64,000 bases of DNA from Hydrogenophaga sp. PAMC20947. Its GTDB lineage: Bacteria > Pseudomonadota > Gammaproteobacteria > Burkholderiales > Burkholderiaceae_C. A program made the translations under genes and the position numbers. Of the stretch, positions 18,099 through 28,220 are shown piece by piece. Every line of letters starts with the position of its first letter. Position 1 is the first letter of the stretch. The notes under the pieces were generated by a model. The model did not search any database. It had not been told where the DNA came from and saw nothing but the letters and a program-made list of their open reading frames with translations. The stretch spans positions 3,534,001-3,598,000 of the forward strand of contig NZ_CP039252.1 in NCBI RefSeq assembly GCF_004795855.1, written 5' to 3'.

Positions 18099-21000
18099 TC
18101 AGGTGGTCCGGCTTGCGGCTGGCAACCTGGCTTCCACCCGATGAGGGCGCCCGTCGTCCAACAGGGTCACCGAGCCATCAAGCGACAACTCGCCATCAAG
18201 ACGCACCCCTGTCGCTCCGTCGTCTTGGCTGGCCTGGACAACCTCGATGCGGTACAGCGTCTGCCGATACCGGTACTCAAGCGAATAGCCCGGCCATTGA
18301 GCCGGCAGGCAAGGCGAGAGCATCAGGCGCACGCCGTCGGGTGACGAGACCAGGCGCAGGCCCAGCAGCGACTCGACGATCAGACGGTACATCCACCCGG
18401 CCGAGCCCGTGTACCAGCTCCAGCCGCCGCGCCCGGTGTGTGGCGCCACGCTGTAGACATCGGCAGCCATCACATACGGCTCGACCTTGTAACGCGCCAC
18501 GCCCTCGGGCGTGCCCGCATGGTTCACCGGGTTGATGATGTCGAACAGCGACCAGGCGCGTTCGGATTGGCCGAGCTTGGCGAAGGCCATCGCTGCCCAG
18601 ATGGCCCCGTGGGTGTACTGCCCGCCGTTTTCGCGCACGCCCGGCACATAGCCAGCGATGTAGCCCGGGTTCGGGCCGTTTTGGTCGAACGGTGGGTCGA
18701 GCAAGAGCACCAGGCGCGACGGCGCATTCACCAGGCGCGCGTGCATCGAATCCATCGCCTGGTGAGCCCGTTCGGGGGCGGCGATGCCCGACAACACCGA
18801 CCAGCTCTGGGCGATCGAATCGATCTGGCACTCTTCATTGCCCGCCGAGCCCAACGGCGCTCCGTCGTCGAAATAGGCACGGCGGTACCAGGCACCGTCC
18901 CAGCCGTGTGTTTCGAGCTGCATCTGCAACCGTGCCCGCTCGATCTCGCAGCGCGCCGCGCTCTCGTCGTCCGACTGGCGGCGCGCCAGTTCACCGAAGC
19001 GCGACAGCGCCTCGCACAGGAAGAACCCAAGCCAGACGCTTTCGCCGCGGCCGCCGTGACCGACGAGGTTCATGCCATCGTTCCAGTCGCCGCTGCCCAT
19101 CAGCGGCAGGCCATGCTCGCCAAAGCGCAGGCCGTGCCACAGCGCACGCAGCGCATGCTGGTACAGGCTGGCCGAATCCGGGGAAGGCGACGGCATGTCG
19201 TACCAGGAGTCGTCCTGCGGATTGACCGGGCGACCTTCGAGGAAAGGCACGTTCTGCTCGAGCACGCCGGTGTCACCGGTGGCTTCGACATACCGCGCCA
19301 AGGCCAGCGGCAGCCACAGGTAATCGTCCGAGATGCGCGTGCGAACGCCACGGCCTTGCGGCGGGTGCCACCAGTGCTGCACATCGCCTTCGACGAACTG
19401 CCGGCTCGCGCACAGCAGCAACTGGGCGCGCAGCATCTGCGGCTCGCTGTGGACGAGCGCCAGGGCGTCCTGCAGCTGATCTCGAAATCCAAAGGCCCCG
19501 CCCGACTGGTAGTAGCCGCTGCGCGCCCACATCCGGCAGGCGATGGTCTGGTACAGCAACCAGCCGTTGGCCAACACATTCAGCGCAGGGTCGGGCGTGT
19601 GCACCTGCACGGCGCCGAGCGCGCGCCGCCAATGGCTTTGCACGGCTTCGAGCGCCAGCTCTGCGGCCTGCGCGCCGCGAAAGCGCTCGATGAGCTGGCC
19701 GGCCTCGTCAGGGCTTCGGCCCATGCCGAGGCGGAACACGACTTCGCCGGTCTCGCCATCCTGCAAATCCATCGGCACCTGAATGGCGGCGCAGGGATCC
19801 AGTGCAGCACCATAGCGGCCCGAAAGCCGCAGACGCGCCAACGCAGCGGGTTCCCGCATCGAGCCGTTGCGCCCAACGAATTCAGCGCGATCGCAGGTGA
19901 AGCTGCCGGCACGGCGCTGCGCGTCGTCGACATCAAAGAACCCGATCCAGTCGCCGTAGTCGTTGCTGTAGGGGTTGCGCGCGTAGATTGCGCCGCTGTC
20001 CCGCGCCACATCGGTCTGCACATGGGGCGCGGTCTTGGCGCGCAAGTCGCCCAGGACCCACTCGACATAGCCCGTGGCGCTCAACTTGCGCGGGCGGCCC
20101 GACCAGTTGGTCAGGCGCAGCTTTGAGAACTTGACGGCGGCATCAAGCGCCACGAAGACCTGCAACTCGGCCTCAATACCGTGGGCCATGTGCGCAAACA
20201 CGCTGTAGCCGAAGCCGTGGCGCGTGATGAAGGGCCCAGCTGAACCGGCGGGTGCGCAGGGCAACGAGGTCGGTGACCAGACCTCGCCACTGTCTTCGTC
20301 ACGAATGTAGACCGCCTCGCCGCTGGCGTCGCCGACCGGGTCGTTGTGCCACGGCGTCAGGCGCAGCTCATGGGCGTTTTCGCACCAGGTGTACGCACTG
20401 CCGGCTTCCGAAATTACGCTGCCGAAGCGCGGGTTCGCGAGCACATTGACCCAGGGTGCCGGTGGCCGGGCGCCAGTGGATGGCGCGACCACGTACTCGC
20501 GTCCATCGGTAGAGAAGCCACCAATGCCGTTGTGCAATCCCAGTTCGGGTCTCGCGGCATCCAGGCGTGCCTGGGAGGGCACAGGATCAGCACCGAGCTC
20601 CGCGCCGGAGGAGGGGACAAAGGGCCCGATACGACGCGCACGAGGCGGGCGTCGGTTCATCTGCTCGGCCAGGCTGCCGCGGTCGTCACTGAACACCACA
20701 CGTGCCACGGACTGCAACAGGATACGGTCATCTTGCGCAATCTGTTCGACGTGGCGCACGAAGATGCCACCGGGCCGATCGATCACATGCGCTTCCACGC
20801 CGGCAGCGATCATGCCCATGATCTGCTCCTGCAGGCGCTGACGGTAGATGTCGTGTTCCTCGTTCCAGATCACGAGATCGACCGCCAGGCCCTTGAGGCG
20901 CCACCAGGCGTGCGCCTGCACCAGCTGGCGCACCAACTCGGTGTTGCCGGCACTGCCAATCTGCAGCAACACGATCGGCAGGTCGCCCGAGATCGCATAA

Positions 21001-24000
21001 CCCCAAAGACCCGACTGGCCACGGCGGTTTCGCAGCAGCACGCTGGCATCGGCGCGCAAAGTCGACTGGGCGTAGATCACCATCCCGGCCAGCCGCGCGT
21101 AGAGCTGTGCGTCGGCCTCGCTGGCGTTGAGCTGGCGCAACACCACTTGAGCATGGGCCCAGGCCAACTCGAACACCCGGTCGGCCAGGCGCCGGTCCTG
21201 GTACTTCTCAGCCAGGGAAAGACACCCGCTGCGGCTGTCGCCGGCACCGATCACGAGGTCGACAATGACGCTCTGGCCCGGTGCCAGGGTGATGACGCAA
21301 CGGCTGGCCACGATGGGATCCAGCACCGAGCCGACGCTGTTGGACAACGGTCCGGCCGTGCGCAGGGCCTGTGGCGTCTGCAAATCGTTGCCCCGACCGA
21401 CGAAGCGCGCGCGATCGGTCTCGTGCGAGATCGCGCCCACGAGGGCCGGGCCACCCGTCGACTCGCGCAGGCCGTGCACGGCCATCAACTGGAACATCCA
21501 CGGGGTCGCGTCATCGGGCGAGCGCGGGCGGCGGGTGCACAGCACCACGGCCGGGCGTTCGACGATTTCGGTTTGCACGAACAGCTTGCTAAAAGCCGGA
21601 TGCAGCACGTCGGCCGCCGCCGGCGCCAGAACCACCTCGGTGCAGCTGGTGATCTCGATCGTGCGGCGCACGGGGCTGTTGTTGGTGATGTGCAGTCGCC
21701 GCAGTTCGATATCGTCTTCTGGCGAAACGGCAATCTCTGTGTGGGTATCCATGCCTTCGTCGTGGCGGCGAAACTCGGCCCGGCCATCCGTGAAGATGGC
21801 CTCGTATTTTTCGCCGCTTTGGCGCGTTGGCTGGTATGTCGTGGACCAGCAATCACCGCTGGCCACATCCCTCAAGTAGCAAAAGCTGCCCCAGGCATCG
21901 CGAGTCGCGTCTTCGCGCCATCGCGATACGTCGAGATCCTTCCAGCGGCTGTAGCCGCCACCGGCATTGGTCACCATCACGTGGTAGCGCCCATTGGACA
22001 GCAGCTGCACTTCCGGCGCATCCGTGTCCGCCGTGTTGATGATGCGGATCGGCGTCTGATTGGCCGGCACGGTATCGTGCAGGCCGACGCGGGCGTCAAT
22101 GTCGGGCGAAAGAAGGGCGCCGCGCGGTGCGCGCTCCTGCAGCAGCGGCAAGGTTGCCTTCAGACGCTGGTCGGCCTCAAAGTGGCGTTGCATCGGGCGC
22201 TCCAGCAGCAGGTGGGCGAGCGCCAGCAGGCCCATGCCCTGGTGGTGGGCCATGAACGAACGCACCACGGCGCACGCTTGTCCGCGCGGCAACCGTGTGG
22301 CGGTGTAGTCGATCGCCTCGTACAGACCATGGCGACCCGCCGCGCCTGCGGCGGCGAGCCGCTGCAGGTTGTCGCAAGCCGCTCCCGGTGCGACCATCAG
22401 TGACATCACCGAAGCATAGGGCGCCACGACCAGGTCGTCGGCCAGGCCGCGCTTCAGGCCAAGACCGGGTACACCGAAAGCACGGTACTGGTAATTCAAC
22501 TCGGCATCGGTGGCGTTGTAGCCCGATTCCGAAATGCCCCAGGGCACACCGCGCTGCGCACCGTATTCGATTTGCCGCTGCACGGCGCCGTGGCAGGTCT
22601 GATCGAGCAAGGTGTTCTCGTAGCTCGGCATCACCAGCATCGGCATCAGGTACTCGAACATCGAGCCACTCCACGACAGCAGCACCGGCGCGCCGGCGGC
22701 CCGGGTCAACAAGCGGCCGAGTGCGAACCAGCTTTCCTGCTTGATCTGCCCCTGCGCAATGGCCACGAAGATGCCCAGGCGCGCCTCGGACGCCAGCAAG
22801 TCGTAGTAGCCCGAGTCGAGACGCCGCTCGTCGACGTTGTAGCCGATCGCCATCAGGTGCCGGGCGTCGTCGTAGAGGAAATCCTGCTCCATCTCGGCCA
22901 AAGCGCCTGCGCGTGCGGCGAGATCTTCGATGGCGTACAAGAGTTCTTGCGCCAAGCCCGCGCTGGTCCAACCTGCCCGCGCGCTGCCTGTGTCGCCCTC
23001 CGGGACTGGGTGCACTGCGATCTGGCGCAGGGTTGGCGTTCCATCGCCTGCCTCATCATTGCGTGTGCCCAGCGGAACGAGCGCACGCCAGTCGTCGCGA
23101 GCTTGGCGACACTGGCGGAACAACAGGCGAGCCCAATAGCGGCCGTCGTCACCCTCGATGTCGATGTCGCTCGGGTCAGCAGTTTCGGCCACGCTATCGG
23201 CCCGGCAGTCGGGGGATGGAGCGGCAGTGTCGATGAGGCCGAGAATGGCCACGGCGCCGCGGTCAAACCCGTCCAGCATCGTGTGCCATTCGCGCAGCGC
23301 AAGCGGCGGGGTGTTGCGATGCTGTTGCAGCAGCGCTTCGAACTGCGCCAGGGCTGCAGGCAACGCTGCATTTCGGGTGGCCAGGCTGTCGGCGAGCGAC
23401 TCGGTCAACACGCCAAAGCTGTCTTCCACCCCCTCGCGCCAGCCGCGTGCCAGAACCGGCTCGTCGGCCAGCGCAAGCAAGCCCGAGCGCAAAACGAGCA
23501 ATTGTCCGGCCAGATTGCCGCTGTCGACGGTCGAGACGTAGTGCGGCCGCAGCGGTTGCAAGGTCTGTGTGTCGTACCAGTTGAAGAAGTGTCCTCGGTG
23601 CCTCTCCAGGCCTTGCATGGTCTTCAATGCAGCGTCCGTGCGCGCCAGCAGCTGGCGGGTGCCGATGTGTCCGAAGTCGCGCGCAGCCAGTCCCGCGAGC
23701 AGTGCAAAACCCATATTGGTCGGCGAAGTCCGGTGGGCGATGCGCGCGACCGGATGCTCCTGCACGTTGTCGGGTGGCAGGTGGTTGTCCGCCGCGCCGA
23801 CATGGGTCTCGAAGAAGGCCCAGGTGCGGCGGGCAAGCCGGCGCAGGAAAGTGGTTTGCGCGCGGGTCAGGGCAGCGCGCTCGCGCTGCAGCGGCCGGTC
23901 GATCCACCACACGAGCAGGGGCGAGAGAAACCACAGCAGCAGCACGGGGGCGGCGACCGCCAGCGCTGTGGGTCGCAACAGCGCCAGGCCGACACCGCTG

Positions 24001-27000
24001 GTGATGGCGAGCGCCGGGCCAAAGGCCATCCTGCGTGCGCCCTGCAGCAGGTCCGGCCAACTTCCGGGCGCCGTTGCGACCCGCACATCGGCCGAAGGGC
24101 GCCACTCGAGCAACCGCCGCTTGGACAACAAAACGCGCCACAACGTGCGTGTGATGGCCCCCAGGCTGTAAACCACCTCGTAGGGCAGGCAGGCCAGCGT
24201 CTGCAGGGTCTGCATCAGCAGGACCTGCGCCTGGCGGGTCAGGGGTGCTGCGGCACTCGTCGGTTCTTCGGCGCGCAAGCGCTGCAAGGGCCTTCGCAGC
24301 CAGGCGGCCAGGTGCGCACTCAGTGGCACCCCAGCGACGACGGCCAGCACATACAGGGTCCAGCGCCCGGGTTGCGGCATCAGCCCCCAGGCGGCCAGCA
24401 GCATCAGCAGCATCGCGGCAGGCGCAAGGCTGCGCCGCAGGTTGTCAAATATCTTGGCGCGAGACAGCCACGACAGCGGATTGGGCGGGGCCGGCGGCAC
24501 GGCGTGCAAACGCCGGCGCAACCAGCCAAGCAGTTGCCAGTCGCCCCGAATCCAGCGGTAGCGGCGCGCCACGTCAGCGCTGTAGCGCAGCGGGGCGTCC
24601 TCGATCAATTGCACTTCACTGAGCAGGCCAGCGCGTGCGTAGCAGCCTTCCAGAAGGTCGTGGCTCAGGATGCGGTTCTCGGGCATGCTGTGGCCCAGCG
24701 CACGCTCAAAAACATCGACGTCGTAGATGCCTTTGCCAACAAAAGAGCCCTCGCCAAACAGATCCTGGTAGACATCGGACACGGCCCGTGTGTAGGGGTC
24801 GATGCCGGTCTCTCCACCATGCAGCCTGGCGTAACCCGTGCGGTTGGCGCTGACCAGACTCAAAGCGACGCGGGGCTGCAGGATGCCGTAGCCCTCGACC
24901 ACGATGTCGGCTTGCGCGCCAACGCCAAAGCGCGGTCGATTCAGCGGGTGCGCCATCGCAGCGACGAACTGCACGGCCGCATCGCGTGGCAGCTGCGTGT
25001 CGGTGTCCAGCGTGATCACGTAACGCACGGCAGACAACACGCGCGTGTCGCCCACAATGCGCTCGAAGCGCTCGCCCGCGCCGACACTGGCATGACCGCG
25101 CAACAGGGCGTTCAGGTCAGCGAGTTTGCCGCGTTTGCGCTCCTTTCCCATCCAGACGCGCTCGCGTTCGTTCCAGCGGCGCGGCCGGTGAAACAGGAAG
25201 AAATCGTCGTCGCGTTGCGTCTCGGATGGCACGCGGTACTTCGCATTCAGCGCCGCGATGCGCGTTGCTGCGAGCTCGACCAGCGCCGCGTCGCCGGGCA
25301 AGTGCTCTTGCGCAGCGTCGTACAGATCGGTGAGCAGGCCGAAGTGCAGCCGCTCATCGCGGTTGGCGAGGAATCGCACCTCGAGCGCGTCGACCAGCTC
25401 CTCGACGCCCGCGATGCTGCCCAGCATCGTCGGCACCACCACCAGGGTGCGCGCTTGCGGTGGGATGCCGTACGCGTAGTTCATGCGCGGCAACGGCTGC
25501 GGCGCGACGATCAAGGTCGCGAGCCAGTTGACGAGCGAGACCACAAGCTGGCTGCTGGCGAGCAGCAGGACGCCGGCGAGAGCGAATTCGCCCCACCATG
25601 GCCACTGCAACGCCGGGCGCACCTCCAGCAGCGCCCCGGCACTGAGCGCCAGGGTGCCCAGCACGATGCTGCCCGCGTACAGCGGCAGGGCCTTCGCACG
25701 CGCGCTTCTCGCCACCTTCAGCCGCAGCGACCGGCGCATGCCAACGGCTTGCTCGAACGCGGCCCGGCCGGCACCGATCAGAAAGTAGCCCACGTGCGCC
25801 TGCCTGGCGTCTTGCTCCTGTGCGCTGTCTGCGCTCTCGCCTGGGCGTGCCACAGCAGACGCGCTGCACAAGTCAACCGCCTGGCGGGCCACTTCGGTTT
25901 CGGAGCAAGGCGCCAGTCGGGCGATCGCCTCGACTGCGTGGCGGTAGCTGTCGCGCGTGCTGAATTCCATTTGCGCATAGACGCCGCTGGGATCGTCCCG
26001 CAATGCCTGCTCGACGCTGCTGAGCATCTCGACGAACTCGCGCCAGTCGATCGCCCCCAGCAAGCGCAAGCTGCCGATGCTGTGGCTCACCGACACCTGG
26101 TTGGCCGCTTGTTGCTGCCCTTCCGCCTGCACCAGTTGTTCGATCGTCTGGTGCGATTCGGCCAGGCGCTGCTCCATCCAGGTCAACGGCAGCGCGAGCC
26201 CGGCACCCCGCCCCTGCAGGCGCCGGGCGAACTCGGCCACGAAGGCGTTGGTCAGCGGCGGCGTCGATCGCGCCATGTCGGCCACCACCAGGATCAATTT
26301 GCTGGGGGTCTTTTCCGCCACGTCCAGCATGTGATCGGCCCAAATGCCGGCCGTTTGGCGCTCGGTATGGGCGGTGGCGACGCGCGCGGCCACGCGGCGA
26401 AGGTTCTCGATCAGCGCCAGCCGCAGCATGATCGGACAAGCCCACAGCTCACCCAGCAGCAGCGGTTGAACCGATTGGTACGCCGCGACGAAGCGGCTCC
26501 ACGAGCCACGGCCGATCTGCCCGTCGCCGTGTGCCACAGCCTGCAGGGCGAGGGCATAAACACGTGGCAAGCCTGCGACGATGCCGTTCGCAGGGTCTAT
26601 CGTGAGCTGCGGCAACTCATGGCTGTAGCCGCGCGGCAAATGGCGGCGCGCGGTGCGAATTTCTTCCTCGATCAGGTAGAAGTTGTCGAGCAGCCATTCC
26701 GCCGCCGGTGTGAAGCGGCGCTCGGCATCGGCCGTCGAAGCCAGCCGTTTGCCCAATTCAACCAGCACCCGCTCGTTGGAAGCCAGCCGGTCGAGCAACT
26801 GGTCCGTCAACCGTGCATCAGCCACCACATGTGCAGCGGCCAGCCGCTTGCCATGCAGGGCCATCTGGTCGGCGCTGAAAAGTTCGGCACGCAGGGGTTC
26901 GTCTTCGGTCGTCGCAGTGCCCTCGGCTGTCCCAGCCCGCAGCCGTTCCCACCAGACTCGGGCTTCCCGGATCCTGGTCGTCAATGAACGCGTGCCGGTC

Positions 27001-27062
27001 AACATCAGGCGGTTCTGACTCCTGGGGTAGGACAAGCTCTTTTGCACGACTTGCCTCGCCAT
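18099..27062 (-). CDS. ndvB: cyclic beta-1,2-glucan synthase (NdvB/ChvB type)
   Basis: This is by far the largest gene, 2987 residues, close to NdvB/ChvB length. The N-terminal 400 residues are helical. Membrane segments near 450-510 and 880-940 frame a GT84 glycosyltransferase domain with DTDTQLPRDAA (near 684) and RWIRGDWQLLGW (near 837), the D-x-D and Q/RxxRW-type motifs for UDP-glucose. Further helices lie near 1005-1050. The C-terminal half has two carbohydrate-binding/GH94-like modules; SGDWNDGMNLVGHGG near residue 2660 contains the GH94 acid residue that trims chains by phosphorolysis before cyclisation. The product would be a periplasmic cyclic glucan used in osmotic adaptation and host interaction. 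The gene stands alone, with no ChvA/NdvA exporter in the window. The start at 27062 gives a family-like N-terminus but was not tested. Confidence 0.9.
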   Translation of the reverse strand: MARQVVQKSLSYPRSQNRLMLTGTRSLTTRIREARVWWERLRAGTAEGTATTEDEPLRAELFSADQMALHGKRLAAAHVVADARLTDQLLDRLASNERVLVELGKRLASTADAERRFTPAAEWLLDNFYLIEEEIRTARRHLPRGYSHELPQLTIDPANGIVAGLPRVYALALQAVAHGDGQIGRGSWSRFVAAYQSVQPLLLGELWACPIMLRLALIENLRRVAARVATAHTERQTAGIWADHMLDVAEKTPSKLILVVADMARSTPPLTNAFVAEFARRLQGRGAGLALPLTWMEQRLAESHQTIEQLVQAEGQQQAANQVSVSHSIGSLRLLGAIDWREFVEMLSSVEQALRDDPSGVYAQMEFSTRDSYRHAVEAIARLAPCSETEVARQAVDLCSASAVARPGESADSAQEQDARQAHVGYFLIGAGRAAFEQAVGMRRSLRLKVARSARAKALPLYAGSIVLGTLALSAGALLEVRPALQWPWWGEFALAGVLLLASSQLVVSLVNWLATLIVAPQPLPRMNYAYGIPPQARTLVVVPTMLGSIAGVEELVDALEVRFLANRDERLHFGLLTDLYDAAQEHLPGDAALVELAATRIAALNAKYRVPSETQRDDDFFLFHRPRRWNERERVWMGKERKRGKLADLNALLRGHASVGAGERFERIVGDTRVLSAVRYVITLDTDTQLPRDAAVQFVAAMAHPLNRPRFGVGAQADIVVEGYGILQPRVALSLVSANRTGYARLHGGETGIDPYTRAVSDVYQDLFGEGSFVGKGIYDVDVFERALGHSMPENRILSHDLLEGCYARAGLLSEVQLIEDAPLRYSADVARRYRWIRGDWQLLGWLRRRLHAVPPAPPNPLSWLSRAKIFDNLRRSLAPAAMLLMLLAAWGLMPQPGRWTLYVLAVVAGVPLSAHLAAWLRRPLQRLRAEEPTSAAAPLTRQAQVLLMQTLQTLACLPYEVVYSLGAITRTLWRVLLSKRRLLEWRPSADVRVATAPGSWPDLLQGARRMAFGPALAITSGVGLALLRPTALAVAAPVLLLWFLSPLLVWWIDRPLQRERAALTRAQTTFLRRLARRTWAFFETHVGAADNHLPPDNVQEHPVARIAHRTSPTNMGFALLAGLAARDFGHIGTRQLLARTDAALKTMQGLERHRGHFFNWYDTQTLQPLRPHYVSTVDSGNLAGQLLVLRSGLLALADEPVLARGWREGVEDSFGVLTESLADSLATRNAALPAALAQFEALLQQHRNTPPLALREWHTMLDGFDRGAVAILGLIDTAAPSPDCRADSVAETADPSDIDIEGDDGRYWARLLFRQCRQARDDWRALVPLGTRNDEAGDGTPTLRQIAVHPVPEGDTGSARAGWTSAGLAQELLYAIEDLAARAGALAEMEQDFLYDDARHLMAIGYNVDERRLDSGYYDLLASEARLGIFVAIAQGQIKQESWFALGRLLTRAAGAPVLLSWSGSMFEYLMPMLVMPSYENTLLDQTCHGAVQRQIEYGAQRGVPWGISESGYNATDAELNYQYRAFGVPGLGLKRGLADDLVVAPYASVMSLMVAPGAACDNLQRLAAAGAAGRHGLYEAIDYTATRLPRGQACAVVRSFMAHHQGMGLLALAHLLLERPMQRHFEADQRLKATLPLLQERAPRGALLSPDIDARVGLHDTVPANQTPIRIINTADTDAPEVQLLSNGRYHVMVTNAGGGYSRWKDLDVSRWREDATRDAWGSFCYLRDVASGDCWSTTYQPTRQSGEKYEAIFTDGRAEFRRHDEGMDTHTEIAVSPEDDIELRRLHITNNSPVRRTIEITSCTEVVLAPAAADVLHPAFSKLFVQTEIVERPAVVLCTRRPRSPDDATPWMFQLMAVHGLRESTGGPALVGAISHETDRARFVGRGNDLQTPQALRTAGPLSNSVGSVLDPIVASRCVITLAPGQSVIVDLVIGAGDSRSGCLSLAEKYQDRRLADRVFELAWAHAQVVLRQLNASEADAQLYARLAGMVIYAQSTLRADASVLLRNRRGQSGLWGYAISGDLPIVLLQIGSAGNTELVRQLVQAHAWWRLKGLAVDLVIWNEEHDIYRQRLQEQIMGMIAAGVEAHVIDRPGGIFVRHVEQIAQDDRILLQSVARVVFSDDRGSLAEQMNRRPPRARRIGPFVPSSGAELGADPVPSQARLDAARPELGLHNGIGGFSTDGREYVVAPSTGARPPAPWVNVLANPRFGSVISEAGSAYTWCENAHELRLTPWHNDPVGDASGEAVYIRDEDSGEVWSPTSLPCAPAGSAGPFITRHGFGYSVFAHMAHGIEAELQVFVALDAAVKFSKLRLTNWSGRPRKLSATGYVEWVLGDLRAKTAPHVQTDVARDSGAIYARNPYSNDYGDWIGFFDVDDAQRRAGSFTCDRAEFVGRNGSMREPAALARLRLSGRYGAALDPCAAIQVPMDLQDGETGEVVFRLGMGRSPDEAGQLIERFRGAQAAELALEAVQSHWRRALGAVQVHTPDPALNVLANGWLLYQTIACRMWARSGYYQSGGAFGFRDQLQDALALVHSEPQMLRAQLLLCASRQFVEGDVQHWWHPPQGRGVRTRISDDYLWLPLALARYVEATGDTGVLEQNVPFLEGRPVNPQDDSWYDMPSPSPDSASLYQHALRALWHGLRFGEHGLPLMGSGDWNDGMNLVGHGGRGESVWLGFFLCEALSRFGELARRQSDDESAARCEIERARLQMQLETHGWDGAWYRRAYFDDGAPLGSAGNEECQIDSIAQSWSVLSGIAAPERAHQAMDSMHARLVNAPSRLVLLLDPPFDQNGPNPGYIAGYVPGVRENGGQYTHGAIWAAMAFAKLGQSERAWSLFDIINPVNHAGTPEGVARYKVEPYVMAADVYSVAPHTGRGGWSWYTGSAGWMYRLIVESLLGLRLVSSPDGVRLMLSPCLPAQWPGYSLEYRYRQTLYRIEVVQASQDDGATGVRLDGELSLDGSVTLLDDGRPHRVEARLPAASRTT

Positions 27063-27416
27063 CCGGCAAGCGAAGGGTCGCTGCCAGAGGCCAATCGTTC
27101 AGCATACTCCGAATGAAAACCCGGGGGGGGCGGCGGTTTCGCTCACGCAGGGCTGAGGCTGCCTTGCCAAATGCCCGTTGATTCACCCGTTTGCCGAAAG
27201 GCTGCTCCAGGCTGCGCACAGCCGTATCGCGTGGCAGCCCAAGGTCCGTTCTTTACCCGTCCGCTGGCCTTCGACTCGATAGGCCTTAGCGCGCACTTGT
27301 GGTCGAAACCGGACAAGAACTGCGGGGCGCGACCGTTCGCCCACTGGCCCAAGCTGACGCGCCCATCACGTGAACTGGAGGCCTGCTCGGCGTTGCCTGA
27401 AGCTCGGCCGCAGCCG
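27063..27416. other. 354-bp spacer between ndvB and xth
   Basis: No supported gene. A 98-codon open frame on the minus strand (27439-27143) overlaps the end of xth. It has no ribosome binding site, unusual composition (Ser/Gly/Arg rich) and no recognisable domain. It could be a translated intergenic repeat or nothing. An ndvB promoter is expected here but I could not define one. Confidence 0.4.
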
Positions 27417-28220
27417 CTACAGCTGGAAGTCGTATTCAATGGTCAGCGGCGCGTGGTCGCTGAACTTCTGCTCCTTGTAAACCGAGGCGGCCTTCGCCAA
27501 TCCGGCCATTCCCGGTGTCGCCAGGTGGTAGTCCAGGCGCCACCCCACGTTGTTGGCGTAGGCCTGACCCCGGTTGCTCCACCAGGTGTAGGCCGTCTCG
27601 GTGGTCTCGGGGTGGAGCCTGCGGTACACGTCAACCATGCCGCCTTCCTCCAGGAAGCGGGTCATCCAGGCGCGCTCTTCGGGCGTGAAGCCACTGTTTT
27701 TCTGGTTGCTGCGCCAGTTCTTCAGATCGATGTTCTGGTGAGCAATGTTGATGTCCCCACACAAAATGAACTCCCGCTGTCCCTTGAGTGCCTGCAGGTA
27801 GGGGTACATCAGGTCCAGAAAACGGAACTTGGCCCCCTGGCGCACCTCCCCAGACGAACCACTCGGGAAGTAGGCGCTGATCAGCGAGAGCTTGCGCGTT
27901 GGCGTGTCAAAGCGCACCTCCACGAAGCGCCCCTCGGCGTCAAATTCACCCCCGTCAAATCCCACGATCACGTCGCTGGGCTCATGGCGCGAGTACACCC
28001 CCACGCCCGAGTAGCCTTTTTTCTCGGCAAAGTGGAAATACCCGGCCAAGCCGGCCAAGGTCTCAAAGCGACCGCTGACATCGGCCGCCTGCGCCTTGAC
28101 CTCCTGCACACAAATACAATCGGGCTGGTGTGTGCTCAGCCAGGGCTCCAGTCCCTTGGTGGTGGCGGAGCGAATGCCGTTGAGGTTGAGGCTGGTGAGT
28201 TTGAACAAGGATTTCCCCAT
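27417..28220 (-). CDS. xth: exodeoxyribonuclease III
   Basis: A 267-residue protein of the exonuclease III/AP endonuclease family, which nicks abasic sites and degrades 3' ends in base-excision repair. Active-site pieces are visible: LTSLNLNGIRSA (Asn), CVQEVKAQ (catalytic Glu), SAYFPSG, CGDINIAHQNID (Asp and Asn), VDVYRRLHP, and KFSDHAPL (Asp-His pair). The start at 28220 gives MGKSLFKLTSLNLNG, as in homologues. It is divergent from pyrE, and the two ATG codons overlap within one CCATGG. No clear Shine-Dalgarno sequence precedes this ATG. Confidence 0.94.
   Translation of the reverse strand: MGKSLFKLTSLNLNGIRSATTKGLEPWLSTHQPDCICVQEVKAQAADVSGRFETLAGLAGYFHFAEKKGYSGVGVYSRHEPSDVIVGFDGGEFDAEGRFVEVRFDTPTRKLSLISAYFPSGSSGEVRQGAKFRFLDLMYPYLQALKGQREFILCGDINIAHQNIDLKNWRSNQKNSGFTPEERAWMTRFLEEGGMVDVYRRLHPETTETAYTWWSNRGQAYANNVGWRLDYHLATPGMAGLAKAASVYKEQKFSDHAPLTIEYDFQL

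Noticed and set aside
22572..26987. A 1471-codon open frame on the plus strand inside ndvB
   Set aside because: It is antisense to a gene with clear domains, has the His/Gln/Arg-rich composition of a GC-rich shadow frame, and shows no domain or ribosome binding site.
27143..27439. 98-codon minus-strand frame after xth
   Set aside because: Overlaps the end of xth, lacks a ribosome binding site and a recognisable fold; left as part of a non-coding spacer.
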